A stretch of DNA of 64,000 nucleotides, from the NCBI RefSeq assembly GCF_027497195.1, contig NZ_CP114905.1:2962001-3026000 (forward strand), in the 5' to 3' direction. Positions within the stretch are counted from its first letter, which is position 1. Each line of letters starts with the position of its first letter. The stretch comes from Streptomyces sp. WMMC500 (GTDB taxonomy: Bacteria > Actinomycetota > Actinomycetes > Streptomycetales > Streptomycetaceae). The notes below the pieces were generated by a model, which did no database searches, was not told where the DNA came from, and saw only the letters and a program-made list of their open reading frames with translations. The position numbers and the translations under genes are program-made. Below are positions 1 to 9,714 of this stretch, piece by piece.

Positions 1-342
1 CTGCAACTGGGTGTCGAGCCAACGGTCGTAGGCGTGGTGGAGGACTCCGACGGTGAACCCGAGACCCCTGTCGGTGCGGACCGACGCGCGGATCATGCCC
101 TCGACGGTGAACAGGGTCATCTGCGTGTCGTCGGTGATGCGACCGTAGGTGCGGGCGCACGCGACGTCCTCGGGCCGGTACTCCCTGACGCCGTCCGGCC
201 CGCATTCACTCCGGATCCGCTCCAGGCTCCAGAACTCGACCGGCCCGCCGAGCGCGTCGCCGATCGCCCCGCCCAGCAGACACCCCCGCACGCGGGAGCG
301 ATAGCGCTCGACTGCCTGCCGCTCGGGGGCCTTTCTCGTCAC
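1..342 (-). CDS. ADP-ribosylglycohydrolase family protein, N-terminal part (gene runs off the left edge)
   Basis: Only the first 114 codons lie in the window. The reading frame from a GTG at 342 gives GCLLGGAIGDALGGPVEF followed by YGRITDDTQMTLFTVEG; the GDALG and TDDTQM motifs hold the metal-binding Asp residues of the DraG/ARH hydrolase family, which removes ADP-ribose from proteins or small molecules. The GTG has GAAGGG six bases upstream, and no better in-frame start is seen. The active-site Asp residues needed near the C-terminus are outside the window, so activity cannot be judged. The target is unknown. Confidence 0.85.
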   Translation of the reverse strand, partial: MTRKAPERQAVERYRSRVRGCLLGGAIGDALGGPVEFWSLERIRSECGPDGVREYRPEDVACARTYGRITDDTQMTLFTVEGMIRASVRTDRGLGFTVGVLHHAYDRWLDTQLQ

Positions 343-407
343 GACGATCCCTTCGCTGCGCCACGTGCTCGATGCGCACGTTCGTCACGTTCAGGTCTTT
401 ACATGCT

Positions 408-443
408 TTCAGGCCCGGCTTCCCTGAGGAAACCGGGCCTGAA
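408..443 (-). terminator. Hairpin terminator downstream of tRNA-fMet
   Basis: A perfect 11-bp inverted repeat (408-418 with 433-443) lies four bases beyond the tRNA 3' end on the minus strand. There is no long T-run, as is common in Streptomyces. Confidence 0.75.
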
Positions 444-447
444 TCGG

Positions 448-521
448 TAGCGGGGACAGGATTTGAACCTGCGACCTCTGGGTTATGAGCCCAGCGAGCT
501 ACCGAGCTGCTCCACCCCGCG
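448..521 (-). tRNA. Initiator tRNA-fMet (anticodon CAT)
   Basis: The minus strand from 521 to 448 folds as a 74-base tRNA without encoded CCA. The anticodon is CAT. Initiator identity rests on the mismatched first acceptor pair (C1 opposite U72) and three consecutive G:C pairs next to the anticodon loop (CTGGG/CCCAG), both hallmarks of bacterial initiator tRNA. The T-loop reads GGTTCAAATCC. Confidence 0.95.
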
Positions 522-579
522 TCGTGTGCCGTAAGGCTATCACGGTGCAGAGCGCCCTCACGCCGCCGGACCTCACGGT

Positions 580-616
580 CCGTGGCCCGCCGGACTTCCC
601 GTCCGGCGGGCCACGG
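580..616 (-). terminator. Strong terminator after the UPF0182 gene
   Basis: A 16-bp perfect stem (580-595 with 601-616) with a TTCCC loop begins six bases after the UPF0182 stop codon on the minus strand. Confidence 0.85.
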
Positions 617-621
617 CCGCC

Positions 622-3615
622 CTAGGCCCCGCTGCCTCCGCCGTCAGCGGCATCACCGGCATCACTGCCGCCTCCGCCGTCACCGCCGCCGTCGGCTCCG
701 CCGTCAGCGGGGTCACCGCCGGCCCCGTCGCCGTTCGAGCCCGCCGACTGCTCGGCGTCCTCGATCCGCTGGAGGGCCTCCTCCAGCTCCTCCTGGGCCT
801 GGCCGTACGCCTCCCAGTCCTGGTCCTGGAGCGCCTGCTGACCGTCCTCGTAGGCCTGCTGGGCGTCCTCGACGGCGTCCTGGAGGCTGCCGCCGTCCGT
901 CGGCGGCGGCGGATCCTCCTCCGGTGGTGGCTCCTCGCCCGTGTCGGGCGGTGTCGCTTCCTCCACCCCGAAGACGACGTTCAACGCCTTGGGCAAGGTG
1001 TCCTCGAAGGCCGTCTGGTCGCCGTACGTGACCAGTACCTTGCGCAGCAATGGGTAGCCGGTGCCGGTGCCCTGCACGTACACCGGCTCGATGTAGATCA
1101 GTCCGCCCTCCAACGGCACCGTCAGCAGGTTGCCGTAGATGACTTCCGAGTCGCCTCTCTGCAGGATGTTGATCTGGTCGGCGATCGCGGCGTTGGAGTT
1201 GAATCTGGACTGCACGAGCTTCGGTCCCGGCACGGGACTGTTGGGTGGCAGCTTCAGGATTCTGATCTTCCCGAAGTCGTCGTTGCGCGCGTCCGCGCCC
1301 ACGGCCATGTACGCGCCCAGGTTGTTGCGGTTGCGTGGCGTGAACGTGGTCGTCAGCGAGAACGTCCGCGAGTCCTGGTCCGGCATCTTCATGCTGAGGT
1401 AGTACGGCGGGACCGAACTCTCGACCTTGGTGGTCGGGTCGTCCGGGATCTCCCACTGCTCACTGCCGGAGTAGAACTGCTTGGGGCTGGTGACGTGGTA
1501 CTGCGTCAGCAGCTCGCGCTGGACCTTGAACAGGTCCTGCGGGTAGCGCAGATGGTCCATCAGCGCGTCGCTGATCTCCCCACGCGGCTTGACCGTGTCG
1601 GGGAACGCCTTCATCCAGGTCTTGAGGACGGGATCCTCGGTGTCCCACTCGTAGAGGTCCACGCTGCCGTCGTAGGCGTCGACGGTGGCCTTCACCGAGT
1701 TGCGGATGTAGTTGACCTGGTTCTGCTGCGCGATCACCGAACGCTGGTCGTCCGTCAGCGAGTCGGCCGTCGTGTCGCCCAGGGTGGTCCTGGTCGAGTA
1801 CGGATAGCCGTTGCTGGTGGTGTAGGCGTCGACGATCCAGGTGATCCGGCCGTCGACCACCGCCGGATACGGGTCGCCGTCGATCGTCAGCCAGGGCGCG
1901 ACGGCCTCCACCCGCTCCTTCGGGGTGCGGTTGTAGATGATCTGCGAGCCGTCGCCGATCGCGCCGGAGTACATGATCTGCGGCTCGCTGAGCGTCAGCG
2001 CGTACGCGGCCCTGTTGATCGGGTTGGACAGGTCGACGCCGCTGTCGCCCTTGTAGCGGTACGTCTTCTCGCCGGAGTCGTCGGCGTAGTCGACCTCGTC
2101 CTGCGGACCGCCCACGATCGAGTAGTCGCGGGTCTGCTCGCCGTAGTAGATACGCGGCTCGTAGTCGCCCAGCTCACCCTCGGGCGGCAGGTCCTTCTCC
2201 GTGTACGACGGGTCGCCGTCGTTGGTCACCTCGGTGCCCTTGGCGGAGACGACGCCGTAGCCGTGGGTGTACCGGAAGTGGCTGTTGATCCAGCCCTTCT
2301 CGGGGATGCCGCCCACGTTGATCTCACGCAGACCGACGACGGTGTCCTGCGAGTCGCCGTCCTTGTTCTCGTACCGGTCGACGTCCAGCGTGCCCGGGAA
2401 CTGGTAGTAGCCGCGGACCTGCTGTTGCTGCTGGTACGTCGGCGAGACCACGCTCGGGTCGAGCAGGCGGACGCTCGCCGTGCTGTCGACGGCGCTGCGC
2501 AACTGCTCGTTGGTGGTGTCCTGCGGCGCCTCGCCCGAGTAGTCCGTCACCTGGGAGTCATCGATGTCGTACGCCTTGCGCGTCGCCTCGATGTTCTTCT
2601 CGATGAACGGCGTCTCCTTGGCCTGCTCGTTCGGCTGCACCTGGAACTTCTGCACGATCGCCGGGTACAGCCCGCCGATCAGGATCGCCGAGAGGACCAT
2701 GAGGCCGAGGCCGATGAGCGGCAACTGCCAGGTGCGCCGCCACAGGGTGGCGAAGAAGAGCAACGCGCAGATGATCGCGATGACGAAGAGGATCGTCTTC
2801 GCCGGCAGATAGGCGTTCGCGTCGACGTAGCGCAGACCCGTCCAGCCGTCGGTGGTCTTCAGCCCGCTGGTCTTCGTCGCCAGGCTGTAGCGGTCGAACC
2901 AGTACGCCACCGCCTTGAGCGCCACGAAGGTGCCGAGCAGCACCGCGAGATGACCGGTCGCCGCCGACGTGGCGCGCGCACCGGGGCTGGAGATGCGCAG
3001 GCCCCCGTACAGGTAGTGCGTGAGCGCGGCGGCGATCGTGCACAGCACGACCGCGGCGAAGCCGAAGCCGAGCAGGAAGCGGTACCACGGCAGGTCGAAC
3101 GCGAAGAAGGAGATGTCCTTGTGGAACTGCGGGTCCTTCTCGCCGAACGACTGGCCGTTCACCCACAGCAGCCACGTGCGCCACTGCCCGGTCGCGGAGG
3201 CGCCGGCGATCAGACCCACCAGCGTGGCGATGCCGAGCAGCACCCACTTCTTGTACGGCGCCAGGTTCATCCGGTAGCGGTCGAGGCTCTCCTGCTCCAG
3301 CGACATCGCGCTGAGCGGCGGTCGCAGCCGGTGGGCCAGCCACATGTTGAAGCCCACGGCGAACGCCATCAGCAGCCCGAAGACGAAGAACAGGCCGACC
3401 TTGGTCCACAACCGGGTGGTGAAGACCGAGGAGTAGCCGACGGAGCGATACCAGAGCCAGTCCGTCCAGAAGCCGGCGAACATGACGAAGATGATGCCCA
3501 GGATGGCGAGCACACCCAGCGTCATCAGCAGCGTTCGTACCCGCCGGGACGGCCTGCCCACACTGATCCGTGGCCCGGTGGGGCCTCCGCCGCGGTCCGG
3601 CATCTGGAAAGCCAA
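622..3615 (-). CDS. UPF0182 (COG1615) large integral membrane protein
   Basis: This 997-residue protein belongs to the actinobacterial UPF0182 family of unknown function. The first 330 residues hold about seven hydrophobic segments (for example [13 protein letters not shown] and [15 protein letters not shown]), followed by a roughly 550-residue soluble, probably extracellular part and a low-complexity acidic Gln/Glu and Gly/Asp-rich tail of about 110 residues. I chose the TTG at 3615 because GAGGTG lies seven bases upstream and family members begin with [11 protein letters not shown]; an in-frame start at 3663 would add 16 unconserved residues. It is transcribed alone, divergent from the PPA1309 gene, and ends at a strong terminator. 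Confidence 0.95.
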   Translation of the reverse strand: MAFQMPDRGGGPTGPRISVGRPSRRVRTLLMTLGVLAILGIIFVMFAGFWTDWLWYRSVGYSSVFTTRLWTKVGLFFVFGLLMAFAVGFNMWLAHRLRPPLSAMSLEQESLDRYRMNLAPYKKWVLLGIATLVGLIAGASATGQWRTWLLWVNGQSFGEKDPQFHKDISFFAFDLPWYRFLLGFGFAAVVLCTIAAALTHYLYGGLRISSPGARATSAATGHLAVLLGTFVALKAVAYWFDRYSLATKTSGLKTTDGWTGLRYVDANAYLPAKTILFVIAIICALLFFATLWRRTWQLPLIGLGLMVLSAILIGGLYPAIVQKFQVQPNEQAKETPFIEKNIEATRKAYDIDDSQVTDYSGEAPQDTTNEQLRSAVDSTASVRLLDPSVVSPTYQQQQQVRGYYQFPGTLDVDRYENKDGDSQDTVVGLREINVGGIPEKGWINSHFRYTHGYGVVSAKGTEVTNDGDPSYTEKDLPPEGELGDYEPRIYYGEQTRDYSIVGGPQDEVDYADDSGEKTYRYKGDSGVDLSNPINRAAYALTLSEPQIMYSGAIGDGSQIIYNRTPKERVEAVAPWLTIDGDPYPAVVDGRITWIVDAYTTSNGYPYSTRTTLGDTTADSLTDDQRSVIAQQNQVNYIRNSVKATVDAYDGSVDLYEWDTEDPVLKTWMKAFPDTVKPRGEISDALMDHLRYPQDLFKVQRELLTQYHVTSPKQFYSGSEQWEIPDDPTTKVESSVPPYYLSMKMPDQDSRTFSLTTTFTPRNRNNLGAYMAVGADARNDDFGKIRILKLPPNSPVPGPKLVQSRFNSNAAIADQINILQRGDSEVIYGNLLTVPLEGGLIYIEPVYVQGTGTGYPLLRKVLVTYGDQTAFEDTLPKALNVVFGVEEATPPDTGEEPPPEEDPPPPTDGGSLQDAVEDAQQAYEDGQQALQDQDWEAYGQAQEELEEALQRIEDAEQSAGSNGDGAGGDPADGGADGGGDGGGGSDAGDAADGGGSGA

Positions 3616-3746
3616 GGTGGCACCTCGAGACTTGAACGTCCTGTCATACGGCCCCCGCGGCACAGGGGCTCAATGTGGCAACTTACTAAAGCTTTACTCA
3701 GTTCCCGCCGGGGGGTGGCAGAGAGCGATGAGGCAGGATGACGAGC

Positions 3747-4331
3747 ATGTCCAACTCTCCCACCGGCGGTCCACCCCTGGCAGCCGACCCGCTGACTCGC
3801 GCGGTCCTGGAGCTTGACGAGTACGCGTCCGGTTTCGGCTGGGACCGGCCGCCGCGGCTCTTCGCCCTCGTCGACACCGCGCAGTTGCGCGCGCAGGAGC
3901 CGGGGCTCGCCCGGCGGCTGGACCTCGACACTGCCGACGGCTCCGGCGACCCGGGCGCCGGGCCCCCGGCGCAGGTTTCGTACACGCCCATCGAGCAGCA
4001 GGAACTCCCCGAGGGGCAGCCGCTCGACGAGTTCCTCGGCACCATCGCCTGGCCCGATGCGGTCGGCGGCTGCGCGCTCACGGTCGAGCGGCTGATGCTC
4101 CCGCCGGCGGCGGAGGCCGACGTGCCCGACGGTCTCGACGAGGCGGGGCTCACCGCCTGGGTCGCGGAGCACCCGCGGCGCGAGGAGGTCCGCATGACGG
4201 TCGCCGTGCTGCGCGACGGCAGCCGGGAGGCCGCGCTGCGGCTGCGCTCGAAGGACGCCCCCACCGAGGTGCTCACGGGGCCGGATCTGGTGCCGGGGCT
4301 CGCCCGGGCGCTGGCGGCGACGTTCGACTGA
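3747..4331 (+). CDS. PPA1309 family protein
   Basis: This 194-residue soluble protein matches a family found across Actinobacteria next to UPF0182 and YlbL genes; its function is unknown. Recognisable family stretches are FGWDRPPRLFALVDT near residue 30, EFLGTIAWPDAVGGCALTVE in the middle and VRMTVAVLRDG near residue 150. There is no signal peptide or membrane segment. An ATG nine bases earlier (3738) is in frame; I prefer 3747 because AGGA lies eight bases upstream and relatives begin MSN. It faces the YlbL gene and shares a hairpin with it. Confidence 0.9.
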   Translation: MSNSPTGGPPLAADPLTRAVLELDEYASGFGWDRPPRLFALVDTAQLRAQEPGLARRLDLDTADGSGDPGAGPPAQVSYTPIEQQELPEGQPLDEFLGTIAWPDAVGGCALTVERLMLPPAAEADVPDGLDEAGLTAWVAEHPRREEVRMTVAVLRDGSREAALRLRSKDAPTEVLTGPDLVPGLARALAATFD

Positions 4332-4339
4332 CCCCGTTC

Positions 4340-4361
4340 CGCGCACCGGTCCTCGTGCGCG
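4340..4361. terminator. Shared hairpin between convergent genes
   Basis: A 7-bp stem (CGCGCAC at 4340-4346 with GTGCGCG at 4355-4361) fills the 30-base gap between two converging genes and could serve both. Confidence 0.55.
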
Positions 4362-5456
4362 CTACTCCCCGCACTCGTCGAGCCGGTCGAGGTCGCCCTC
4401 GCGGATGTCCGCCAGCGCGTCCATGGCGTCGTCCATCGTCCGGATCTCGACGAGCGTGAGCCCGTCGGGTACGTCCCGGGCGGCCGTGGCGCAGTTCGCC
4501 GCCGGCGTGAGGAAGAACTTCGCGCCCTGGTCGCGGGCGCCGACGGTCTTCATGTGGATGCCGCCGATCGGCCCGACCTGGCTCTCGGTGTTGATCGTTC
4601 CGGTGCCGGCGACGAACTCCCCGCCCGTGAGGTCGCCCTTGGTGAGCTTGTCGACGATGCCGAGCGCGAACATCAGGCCCGCGCTGGGGCCGCCGACGTC
4701 GGCGAGCTTGATGTCGATCTCGAACGGGAAGGTGTGCGCGGTGCCCGCCGTGATGCCGACCATGGCCTTGCCGGGCTCCTGGTCGGACGGCCGGGTGGTG
4801 ACGGTGACCTCCTCGCCCGGCAGCTTGCGGGGGTCCTCGCCGTTCTTCTCGGCCTTCTCGGCCTTGTCCGCGGGGACGACCCGGAACGTGACCTTCTCGC
4901 CCGGCTTGCGGCTGGTGACCAGTTCGACCACGTCGCCGGGGCCGTCGACGGGCTCGCCGTCGACGGCCTTGATCACGTCACCGGCGTGCAGCGTGCCCTG
5001 CGCGGCGCCGCCCGCGACCACGGACGCCACGATCACGCGGGTGGTGAAGTCGATGCCCAGTTCCTCCAGCGCGGCGACCTTGGCGCTCTCCTGGGAGGCG
5101 GTGAACTGCTCGGCGTTCTGCTGGTCGACTTCCTCGGCGGTGCTGTCGTCCGGGTACAGCGACTCGTGCGGCACCACCGCGTCGTCGGGCGAGAGCCAGC
5201 CGTAGACGGCCTCGACGAGGTTCATCTTGTAGTCGGCGCCGGTCACACGGACCGTCGTCATGTTGAGATTGCCACTCGTCGGGTACGTCTTGCGGTCGTC
5301 GATCTGCAGCACGGGCTCGCCGTCGTGGTCCCCCAGCGTGTTCACCGTGGGCCCGGGCGACATCTCCGCGTAGGGCACGGGGATGAAGACCCCGGCGACG
5401 AGGATGGCGAGCAGCGTCACGGTGGAGGCGAGCAACGTCGCCGTGCGGCGTGGCAT
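4362..5456 (-). CDS. YlbL-type membrane-anchored PDZ/Lon-like serine protease
   Basis: The 364-residue protein has an N-terminal signal-anchor (LLASTVTLLAILVAGVFIPV), a PDZ domain around residues 150-210 (GTLHAGDVIKAVDGEPVDG) and a C-terminal S16 Lon-type protease domain. The Ser-Lys dyad is visible as Ser in GGPSAGLMFALG and Lys in GGIHMKTVGA. Family members act at the outer face of the membrane. The upstream 56-residue membrane gene ends at 5477. ATG 5456 is preceded by TACTGT six bases away, as in a leaderless transcript; a TTG at 5480 would instead overlap the upstream stop as TTGA and allow coupling. Either start may be used. Confidence 0.92.
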   Translation of the reverse strand: MPRRTATLLASTVTLLAILVAGVFIPVPYAEMSPGPTVNTLGDHDGEPVLQIDDRKTYPTSGNLNMTTVRVTGADYKMNLVEAVYGWLSPDDAVVPHESLYPDDSTAEEVDQQNAEQFTASQESAKVAALEELGIDFTTRVIVASVVAGGAAQGTLHAGDVIKAVDGEPVDGPGDVVELVTSRKPGEKVTFRVVPADKAEKAEKNGEDPRKLPGEEVTVTTRPSDQEPGKAMVGITAGTAHTFPFEIDIKLADVGGPSAGLMFALGIVDKLTKGDLTGGEFVAGTGTINTESQVGPIGGIHMKTVGARDQGAKFFLTPAANCATAARDVPDGLTLVEIRTMDDAMDALADIREGDLDRLDECGE

Positions 5457-5462
5457 AGAACG

Positions 5463-5468
5463 ACAGTA
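5463..5468 (-). promoter_or_regulatory. Possible -10 box for leaderless YlbL transcript
   Basis: TACTGT fits TANNNT and stands six bases from the ATG at 5456. No convincing -35 is seen. Confidence 0.35.
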
Positions 5469-5476
5469 CGGGACGC

Positions 5477-5647
5477 TCAAGCAGCCCCGGAACGCGAGTG
5501 GCTACGCTCCATGGCTTCCCGGAAACGGGCGTACCCCGCCAGCTCCGTGCTGTCGCCCACCTTGCGGGTGCGCGTCGCCCAACCCGCCCATATCGCGGCT
5601 GCGCCGGCCGACGCGAGGGGTATGACCAACCAGGCTATCGCTGCCAT
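5477..5647 (-). CDS. Small membrane protein, 56 residues, upstream of YlbL
   Basis: An ATG at 5647 with AGGAG seven bases upstream opens a 56-codon frame ending at TGA 5477. The product starts MAAIAWLVIPLASAGAAAIW, one hydrophobic helix, then a charged tail with TRTRKVGDSTELAGYARFRE. GC-ending codon use matches the neighbours. Its stop overlaps a TTG of the YlbL frame in the tetranucleotide TTGA, which suggests translational coupling and a shared job at the membrane. I do not recognise a named family. Confidence 0.75.
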   Translation of the reverse strand: MAAIAWLVIPLASAGAAAIWAGWATRTRKVGDSTELAGYARFREAMERSHSRSGAA

Positions 5648-5726
5648 CCCGTACTCCTAGCTGACGTGAGGTCTTTCCGATAAGCCAACGCTCACGCGGG
5701 CACGGAAGTTACGCAACTCGACAACC

Positions 5727-6206
5727 TCAACCAGCGCCTACCCATTCCTCTGTCCCGTCGGTGAACTTCTGGTGTTTCCAGATGGGAACTTCGCGCTTGA
5801 GGGTGTCGACCAGGCTACGGCAGGCCTCGAACGCCTCCGCGCGGTGGGGGCAGGAGACGGCGACGACGACGGCGAGATCCCCCACGGCCAGTTCGCCCAC
5901 GCGGTGGACGGCGGCCAGGGCCCGCACCGGATAGCCGGCCGCGACCTTCTCCGCGACCCGGCGCATCTCGGCCTCCGCGGTGGGATGGCACGAGTACCCC
6001 AGCGCGGTCACGTCCTGGACGCGCTCGGAGGCCGCCTGCCGGTCGTGGTCACGGACCGTGCCGACGAAGAGCGCCGTGCCGCCCGCGGCGGGATCGCCGA
6101 CGGCGGCGAAGACCTCGTCGAGCGACAGCGGCGCCTCGCGGACGGCGACGAGGCGCACGGGGTCCGCGGCGGCCTGCTCGCCCGGGTGCTGCGGGGTGTC
6201 TGCCAT
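5727..6206 (-). CDS. moaE: Molybdopterin synthase large subunit MoaE
   Basis: The 159-residue protein matches MoaE, which with MoaD converts precursor Z (cPMP) to molybdopterin in the cytoplasm. Family motifs seen are GGTALFVGTVRDHD near residue 40, the conserved VHRVGELAVGD, and the C-terminal KREVPIWKHQKFTDGTEEW, which carries the two catalytic-type Lys residues. The ATG at 6206 has AGGA about nine bases upstream. No moaD lies next to it; MoeZ, a partner that activates MoaD-like proteins, is encoded 26 kb away in the same window. Confidence 0.95.
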   Translation of the reverse strand: MADTPQHPGEQAAADPVRLVAVREAPLSLDEVFAAVGDPAAGGTALFVGTVRDHDRQAASERVQDVTALGYSCHPTAEAEMRRVAEKVAAGYPVRALAAVHRVGELAVGDLAVVVAVSCPHRAEAFEACRSLVDTLKREVPIWKHQKFTDGTEEWVGAG

Positions 6207-6339
6207 GCGCCCATCCTGCCGCACGGGGCCGACAACGGGCCCCGCGGGTGCCGGGGCCGGGCGGGGCGGGCGGGCGCCTGTACGGCGCCGTACGGGCCGG
6301 GGCGCGGTCCGTACGCGACGCTCCGCCGCGGCGGCCGGG

Positions 6340-7485
6340 TCAGATCTTGCCGCGTCGCGCCTTGCGCACCCGGCGTACGACCGCGGCCGTGCCCAGGAGC
6401 GCGACCGTCGCACCGGCGGCACCGGCGGCGCCCGCGGCGGCGGCGTCCTTGCGGCCCAGCCGCCGGCCCGCGACCGTGTGCCGGCCGGAGACCTCGTCCA
6501 GCAGTTCGGCGAGCACTTCCTCGTTCGTGTGCTGCGGACGCCACCCCGCGTCGTGCAAGCGGCTGCCGCTGACGACCCACGGGTACATCGTGTACGCCAG
6601 GTCGCCGGCCGGCGACGGCGTGAGCCCGAGGCGGTGCAGCCGGGAGGCGGCGCCGAGCGCGACGGCCGACGGCAGCTCCATGCGCCGGATGCCGGTCAGC
6701 TCCTCGACCTCCTCCTGCTCCAGCCACCCGTCGCAGCCGACCGCCAGTTCCCCCTCGGCCTTCTCCAGCGCCGCGAACACCAGCGCGGCGGCCAGGTCGT
6801 CGACGTGGCAGAACTGCCAGCACGGCCGGGTGCCCTTGACGACGAGCAGCCGCGGCGACTCGAAGTACCGGGTCAGCGGGGTGTCGACGCCGCCGACGAC
6901 GGCCGCGGGGCGTACGACGGTGACGTTCAGCCCGGGGTGTGCGCGGGGCGCGCGGCGGCCCAGGCGCTCCATCTCCAGCAGGTCGCCGACGCCGGTGGCC
7001 TCCTCGGTGGCGCGCAGCTCGGCGTCCTCGGCGAGCGGGACGGGGTTGTCGGGCAGGGCCCCGTAGACCATCGCGGAGGTGCAGAGGACGACGCGGCGCA
7101 CACCGGCCGCCGCGGCGGCGGTGAGCACCGTCTGCGTACCACGTACGTTGTACGCCGTACGGGCCGTGGCGTCGGTCTCCAGGTCCAGGTCGAGGGCGAG
7201 GTGCACCACGACGTCCGTGCCGCGCAGCTTGTCGGCGATCGCGGGGTCCCGCACGTCCAGCACGTGCCAGTGGGCCTCGGGCAGCTCGCCCCGCCGCTCG
7301 TCGATGGCGACGACCTGCTTGACCTCGTCGGAGGCCGCCAGTCGCTCCGTGACCAGGGCGCCGATGCCGGCCGCCGCCCCGGTGACGGCGACGACGGGGC
7401 GCCACGCGCCCGGGGCGGGCTCGTCGGCCACGGCCCCGTCGGTGGCCTTTCGCGCTGCGCGAACGTTCGGTTCCGGGGAACTCAC
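6340..7485 (-). CDS. NAD-dependent epimerase/dehydratase-like SDR protein
   Basis: The 381-residue protein is an extended short-chain dehydrogenase. The Rossmann motif VAVTGAAAGIGALV is near residue 35, and the region after it reads VVHLALDLDLETD and AYNVRGTQTVLTAAAAAG. The YxxxK catalytic pair typical of the family is not obvious: SAMVYGALPDNP is followed by no clear Lys, so substrate turnover is uncertain. A C-terminal hydrophobic Ala/Gly stretch (AAAGAAGAAGATVALLGTAAV) followed by RRVRKARR suggests membrane association. The GTG at 7485 has GGAG six bases upstream; an ATG at 7524 is an alternative. Substrate is unknown. Confidence 0.85.
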   Translation of the reverse strand: MSSPEPNVRAARKATDGAVADEPAPGAWRPVVAVTGAAAGIGALVTERLAASDEVKQVVAIDERRGELPEAHWHVLDVRDPAIADKLRGTDVVVHLALDLDLETDATARTAYNVRGTQTVLTAAAAAGVRRVVLCTSAMVYGALPDNPVPLAEDAELRATEEATGVGDLLEMERLGRRAPRAHPGLNVTVVRPAAVVGGVDTPLTRYFESPRLLVVKGTRPCWQFCHVDDLAAALVFAALEKAEGELAVGCDGWLEQEEVEELTGIRRMELPSAVALGAASRLHRLGLTPSPAGDLAYTMYPWVVSGSRLHDAGWRPQHTNEEVLAELLDEVSGRHTVAGRRLGRKDAAAAGAAGAAGATVALLGTAAVVRRVRKARRGKI

Positions 7486-7660
7486 CGGGCGGCTCCAACT
7501 GTTGTGTGCAGTAGTTCCATCCATCCTGCCCCAGCCGCACCCGCGGCGGTGGCGGCGGGCGCCAGGACATCGTGCAGGCATACGAAGCGGCATAGGGTGG
7601 AGGTAGTGGAGGGCGTACGCCGCCGGCCCGGTGCAGGCGGCCCGACGAGCCGAGGAAACC

Positions 7661-9175
7661 GTGAGTGACACCCCATTCGGATTCGGCCCCCCGAAGGAGC
7701 CGGACGACGACGGCGAGGGCGACGACAAGGGTGCCCGCAAGGGGGACGGCGACCGCAGCGGCCGGGACCCGTTCGGCTTCGGGGGCGCCGGGAGCGACCC
7801 GCAGAACCCGTTCGCGGCCCTCTTCGGCTCCCTCGGCGGCCAGGGCGGCGCCATGGGCCCGCAGGACCTGGGCGCGGCCTTCCAGCAGCTCGGCCAGATG
7901 CTGAGCTACGAGGGCGGGCCGGTCAACTGGGACATGGCAAAGGACATCGCCCGCCAGACCGTCGCCCAGGGCACGGGCGGCACCGAGGCCGGCGGCTCCG
8001 GGGGCGAGTCCAAGGACGCGAGCGTCACGGACTCCGAGCGCAAGGCGGTAGAGGAGTCCGTACGGCTGGCCGACCTGTGGCTCGACGGGGTGACGTCGCT
8101 GCCCTCCGGCTCGGGTGCCGCGCTGGCCTGGAGCCGCGCGGAGTGGGTCGAGGCGACGCTGCCGGTGTGGAAGGAGCTCGTCGACCCGGTCGCCGAGCGC
8201 GTGGGTGCCGCCATGGGCGGTGTGCTGCCGGAGGAGATGCAGGCCATGGCCGGCCCGCTCATCGGCATGATGCGCTCGATGGGGGGCGCGATGTTCGGCA
8301 CCCAGATCGGGCACGCCGTGGGCGTGCTGGCGGGCGAGGTGGTCGGCTCCACCGACATCGGGCTGCCGCTGGGGCCGGCGGGCAAGGCGGCACTGCTGCC
8401 GGTGAACATCAAGAGGTTCAGCGAGGGCCTGGGCGTACCGCAGGACGAGGTACGGCTGTACCTGGCGCTGCGCGAGGCGGCGCACCAGCGGCTCTTCGCC
8501 CACGTGCCGTGGCTGCGCTCGCACCTGTTCGGCGCCGTCGAGGGCTACGCGCGCGGCATCAAGGTGGACACGTCCAAGCTGGAGGACCTGGTCGGCCAGG
8601 TCGACATCGAGCGTCCCGAGCAGTTGCAGGAGGCGCTGCAGCAGGGCATGTTCCAGCCCGAGGACACCCCCGAGCAGAAGGCGGCCCTGGCCCGGCTGGA
8701 GACGGCGCTCGCGCTGGTCGAGGGCTGGGTGGACGCGGTCGTGCACGCCGCCGCCGAGCCGCACCTGGACGCCCCGTCGCTGAACTCGCTGCGCGAGGCG
8801 CTGCGTCGCAGGCGCGCCACGGGCGGCCCCGCGGAGCAGACGTTCGCGACCCTCATCGGGCTGGAGCTGCGGCCGCGGCGGCTGCGGGACGCCTCGCGGC
8901 TGTGGGCGTCCCTCGCGGACGCGCGCGGAGTGGACGGCCGGGACGCGCTGTGGGCGCACCCCGACATGCTGCCGACGGCGAGCGACCTGGACGACCCGGA
9001 CGGGTTCGTGCACAGCGAGCAGGCGGACTTCTCGGAGCTGGAGAAGATGCTGGGCTCGGCCGGCTCCGCCGGCGACGAGAAGGGCGGGCCGGACGAGATG
9101 GGCCGCGAGGACGTGCCGGACGAGAAGGACGGGCAGGACGGGCAGGACGGCGGCAAGGGCGACACGGACAGGTGA
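7661..9175 (+). CDS. DUF2342 / zinc-dependent metalloprotease-like protein
   Basis: The 504-residue protein belongs to the actinobacterial family often labelled zinc-dependent metalloprotease or coenzyme F420 biosynthesis-associated protein. The N-terminal 70 residues and the C-terminal 50 are charged low-complexity. The core has VNWDMAKDIARQ near residue 90, GTQIGHAVGVLAGEVVGSTD near 210 and LALREAAHQRLFAHVPWL near 270; the ExxH in EAAH is the suspected metal site, but it is not a full HExxH, so protease activity is inference. GTG 7661 has GAGGAA five bases upstream. The stop overlaps the Nudix start by three bases (GTGA). Confidence 0.85.
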   Translation: MSDTPFGFGPPKEPDDDGEGDDKGARKGDGDRSGRDPFGFGGAGSDPQNPFAALFGSLGGQGGAMGPQDLGAAFQQLGQMLSYEGGPVNWDMAKDIARQTVAQGTGGTEAGGSGGESKDASVTDSERKAVEESVRLADLWLDGVTSLPSGSGAALAWSRAEWVEATLPVWKELVDPVAERVGAAMGGVLPEEMQAMAGPLIGMMRSMGGAMFGTQIGHAVGVLAGEVVGSTDIGLPLGPAGKAALLPVNIKRFSEGLGVPQDEVRLYLALREAAHQRLFAHVPWLRSHLFGAVEGYARGIKVDTSKLEDLVGQVDIERPEQLQEALQQGMFQPEDTPEQKAALARLETALALVEGWVDAVVHAAAEPHLDAPSLNSLREALRRRRATGGPAEQTFATLIGLELRPRRLRDASRLWASLADARGVDGRDALWAHPDMLPTASDLDDPDGFVHSEQADFSELEKMLGSAGSAGDEKGGPDEMGREDVPDEKDGQDGQDGGKGDTDR

Positions 9176-9702
9176 CGCTGCGGGACGACGCCGAGCGCGT
9201 ACTGAAGGAGTGGAGCGCGCCCGACGGCGGTCAGGACGCGCTGCGCCACACGTACCTGGAGCATCTGGCGACGCATCCCGACGGGATGTACAAGCCGTGC
9301 GCGGACGGGCACGTGACGGCCAGCGCGCTGATCGTCGACGTGGCGCGCGAGCGGGTGCTGCTGACCCTCCACCGCAAGATGAAGATGTGGCTGCAGACGG
9401 GCGGCCACTGCGAGCCCGAGGACGCGACGCTGGCCGGGACGGCGCTGCGGGAGGCGGGCGAGGAGTCCGGCATCGCCGGACTCACGCTGCTGTCCGGCGG
9501 TCCTGTGGGCCTGGACCGGCACCACACGCCGTGCGCCTGGCACCTGGACGTGCAGTACGCGGCGCTGGCCCCCGCGGGGGCGGTGCCGGCGATCAGCGAG
9601 GAGTCGCTGGATCTGCGCTGGTACGGGTACGACGAGGTGGCGGGCGTCGCGGACCCGTCCGTGGCGATGCTGATGGAGCGCACGCGGGCGCGGCTGGCCT
9701 GA
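9172..9702 (+). CDS. Nudix hydrolase
   Basis: The 176-residue protein carries a Nudix signature at about residues 80-105 (GGHCEPED, then REAGEESG), so it should hydrolyse a nucleoside diphosphate linked to another group. The spacing between the two halves of the box is one residue longer than the textbook pattern, a variant I have seen in related actinobacterial proteins. GTG 9172 overlaps the TGA of the preceding gene, so the two are probably translated in a coupled way. The substrate cannot be inferred. Confidence 0.9.
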   Translation: MTLRDDAERVLKEWSAPDGGQDALRHTYLEHLATHPDGMYKPCADGHVTASALIVDVARERVLLTLHRKMKMWLQTGGHCEPEDATLAGTALREAGEESGIAGLTLLSGGPVGLDRHHTPCAWHLDVQYAALAPAGAVPAISEESLDLRWYGYDEVAGVADPSVAMLMERTRARLA

Positions 9703-9714
9703 GGGCCGGGCCGG

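Noticed and set aside
1495..3741. 748-codon open frame on the plus strand opposite UPF0182
   Set aside because: It is antisense to a well-recognised protein gene, and its Arg/Val/Asp-rich composition is the usual shadow of high-GC coding sequence.
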